DNA from: an uncultured Lachnospiraceae bacterium | Lineage (GTDB): Bacteria; Bacillota_A; Clostridia; Lachnospirales; Lachnospiraceae | Direction of reading: 5' to 3' | Assembly (NCBI GenBank): GCA_900556645.1 | Contig: USPJ01000083.1 | Location: 1-6,241 of the forward strand | Length of the DNA: 6,241 nt | Shown: in pieces, positions 5,237 to 6,241 of the stretch | Position numbering within the stretch: the first letter of the stretch is position 1 | Layout: each line of letters begins with the position of its first letter | Position numbers and translations under genes: made by a program | Notes under the pieces: model-generated | Databases searched by the model: none | What the model was told of the DNA's origin: nothing | Seen by the model: the letters and a program-made list of their open reading frames with translations, nothing else

Positions 5237-6241
5237 AGCACACCCCGTTACTTTCTATGGATACTTCTACTCCGTCGCTGGCAATTTTACGGAAAAATGC
5301 CTTTTGCACGGAAGTGTCTTTTAATACAAAACTAAAGGTAAATACCAACGTATCTTGGTAGGAACAAATCGTACCCTTCAGATTCTGTCCCTTGGACATT
5401 GCCAAAAACGCATGGAACTGCTTCACATACGGCTCATACTCCTCTCGCAGAGCAATGTTGCCAATATTGGTAATGGTAGTAGTATTCGCCAATGCCGCCG
5501 AGGTATAGACGGAACGCATGGCTATTTTTTTGAACACCAACGGAACCGCTCTGGCAATTAACATCTTTTCATTGGAAACATTGTAGGAAAAAATCTCTTC
5601 TAAATGCTCCTTGTTAATCTGTTCCCTGAGACTTTTTTGCACAGTCTCTAAAATTTCCTCAAAGGTATAGATTTCTTTTTCTGCCAAAAACTCTGCGGAT
5701 ACCATGGTAAAAAAATTCTTGGTGGTAACAGAGTTAAAAAACGGACGCAGGTTTACCGGAACTGCCACACGGATAGGCTTTTTATTCGGCATTCCGTGCA
5801 TATATTCCTGATACACGCTCCAGACAAACACTGCCACCAAATACTCATTGATACTGGCTCCCTTGGCTTTGCACACCGCCTTCAGCTGGGGAATATTCAA
5901 ATATCCGTGAATCACTCCAAATTCCGGTGATTTATATTTTTCTCCTTTTAAAAGGTAGGCTTTCTCGGTCTTATAGCTTTTCTGATGGCTCTTTTTGTAA
6001 TTTTTCAAAAAGCTGTCTTCTCTGTTTAGGGAAGTGTCGCTGCTGAGTGCATTGCCTCCCACCTTCTCACAAAGCTCAGGATGTACCAGACGGAGATACT
6101 GATAGGTCAGCTCCTTGAGAAAATTGATGCCACCCATACCGTCGGTGAGCACATGAAATACTTCGAGATTGATGCGGTATTTATAAAAGGTTACGCGGAA
6201 CATATAGCTGTGGTTCTTATTCTGCCGGATATAGCGGCACG
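5229..6241 (-). CDS. Condensation-fold acyltransferase, alcohol-acetyltransferase-like, C-terminal part (5' end outside window)
   Basis: The frame is open from the right edge to the TAA at 5231-5229. A Met at 6203 exists, but 12 more in-frame residues (CRYIRQNKNHSY) continue upstream to the edge and fit the family, so the gene is truncated by the window and 6203 is not the start. Counting from that Met, the acyl-transfer motif HxxxDG is HVLTDG at 17-22 (catalytic His17), followed by GGINFLKEL. The block VPVNLRPFF is at 148-156 and TNIGNI at 245-250; both are typical of the alcohol acetyltransferase / condensation-domain superfamily (CoA-dependent acyltransferases, related to WS/DGAT and Pap proteins). 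Roughly 80-100 N-terminal residues are probably missing. Known relatives join an acyl group from CoA or a carrier protein to an alcohol or amine; the substrates here are unknown. No carrier-protein or peptide-synthetase domain is seen, so a stand-alone enzyme is likelier than a module. Confidence 0.82.
   Translation of the reverse strand, partial: CRYIRQNKNHSYMFRVTFYKYRINLEVFHVLTDGMGGINFLKELTYQYLRLVHPELCEKVGGNALSSDTSLNREDSFLKNYKKSHQKSYKTEKAYLLKGEKYKSPEFGVIHGYLNIPQLKAVCKAKGASINEYLVAVFVWSVYQEYMHGMPNKKPIRVAVPVNLRPFFNSVTTKNFFTMVSAEFLAEKEIYTFEEILETVQKSLREQINKEHLEEIFSYNVSNEKMLIARAVPLVFKKIAMRSVYTSAALANTTTITNIGNIALREEYEPYVKQFHAFLAMSKGQNLKGTICSYQDTLVFTFSFVLKDTSVQKAFFRKIASDGVEVSIESNGVCYE

Noticed and set aside
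5229..6203. Taking the ATG at 6203 as the true start of the acyltransferase
   Set aside because: The frame stays open for 12 codons to the window edge and the added residues fit the family. The protein would also be too short, with the catalytic His only 17 residues in.
5229..6241. Part of a non-ribosomal peptide synthetase condensation module
   Set aside because: HxxxDG is shared across the superfamily, but no adenylation or carrier domain follows and the gene ends directly. The VPVNLRPFF block fits alcohol-acetyltransferase-like enzymes.

Overview
The window looks like chromosomal DNA of a Firmicute of class Clostridia, most likely Lachnospiraceae. This rests on recognising a DUF4364-type winged-helix protein beside rarA, on strong AGGAGG ribosome binding sites, on a membrane-anchored polysaccharide deacetylase of a type common in that family, and on moderate-to-low GC. 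It is an inference from family resemblance; no search was run. The window is almost fully coding: the longest gap between genes is 75 bases. I saw no tRNA, rRNA, CRISPR array, insertion sequence or attachment site.

Layout. On the + strand, at the left edge, lies the 3' part of a DUF4364 family gene. Everything else is on the - strand. Read in the direction of transcription, from right to left, the order is: a partial condensation-fold/alcohol-acetyltransferase-like acyltransferase (cut by the right edge); a small protein with an N-terminal zinc ribbon and six membrane segments (DUF6320-like); an HSL-type alpha/beta hydrolase; a WYL-domain transcriptional regulator; a membrane-anchored polysaccharide deacetylase; and rarA, the replication-associated recombination ATPase.

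The first four - strand genes are tightly packed. The acyltransferase and zinc-ribbon genes overlap by 8 bases, the next gap is 28 bases, and the hydrolase and WYL genes overlap by 71 bases. They look like one operon. An acyltransferase, a membrane protein and an esterase/lipase-type hydrolase suggest synthesis and turnover of an acylated (ester or lipid-like) product at the membrane, with the WYL protein as a candidate regulator. The substrate cannot be read from the sequence. This gene set is the best candidate here for a poorly described system. The deacetylase (67-base gap) and rarA (75-base gap, with a plausible promoter of its own) are probably separate or only loosely coupled units.

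The most striking DNA-level feature is at 419-456. The convergent DUF4364 and rarA genes overlap by 4 bases at their stop codons. Those stops sit in the loop of a perfect 11-bp hairpin whose arms are the last codons of both genes, and the T-rich tract that completes a + strand terminator lies inside the rarA coding sequence.
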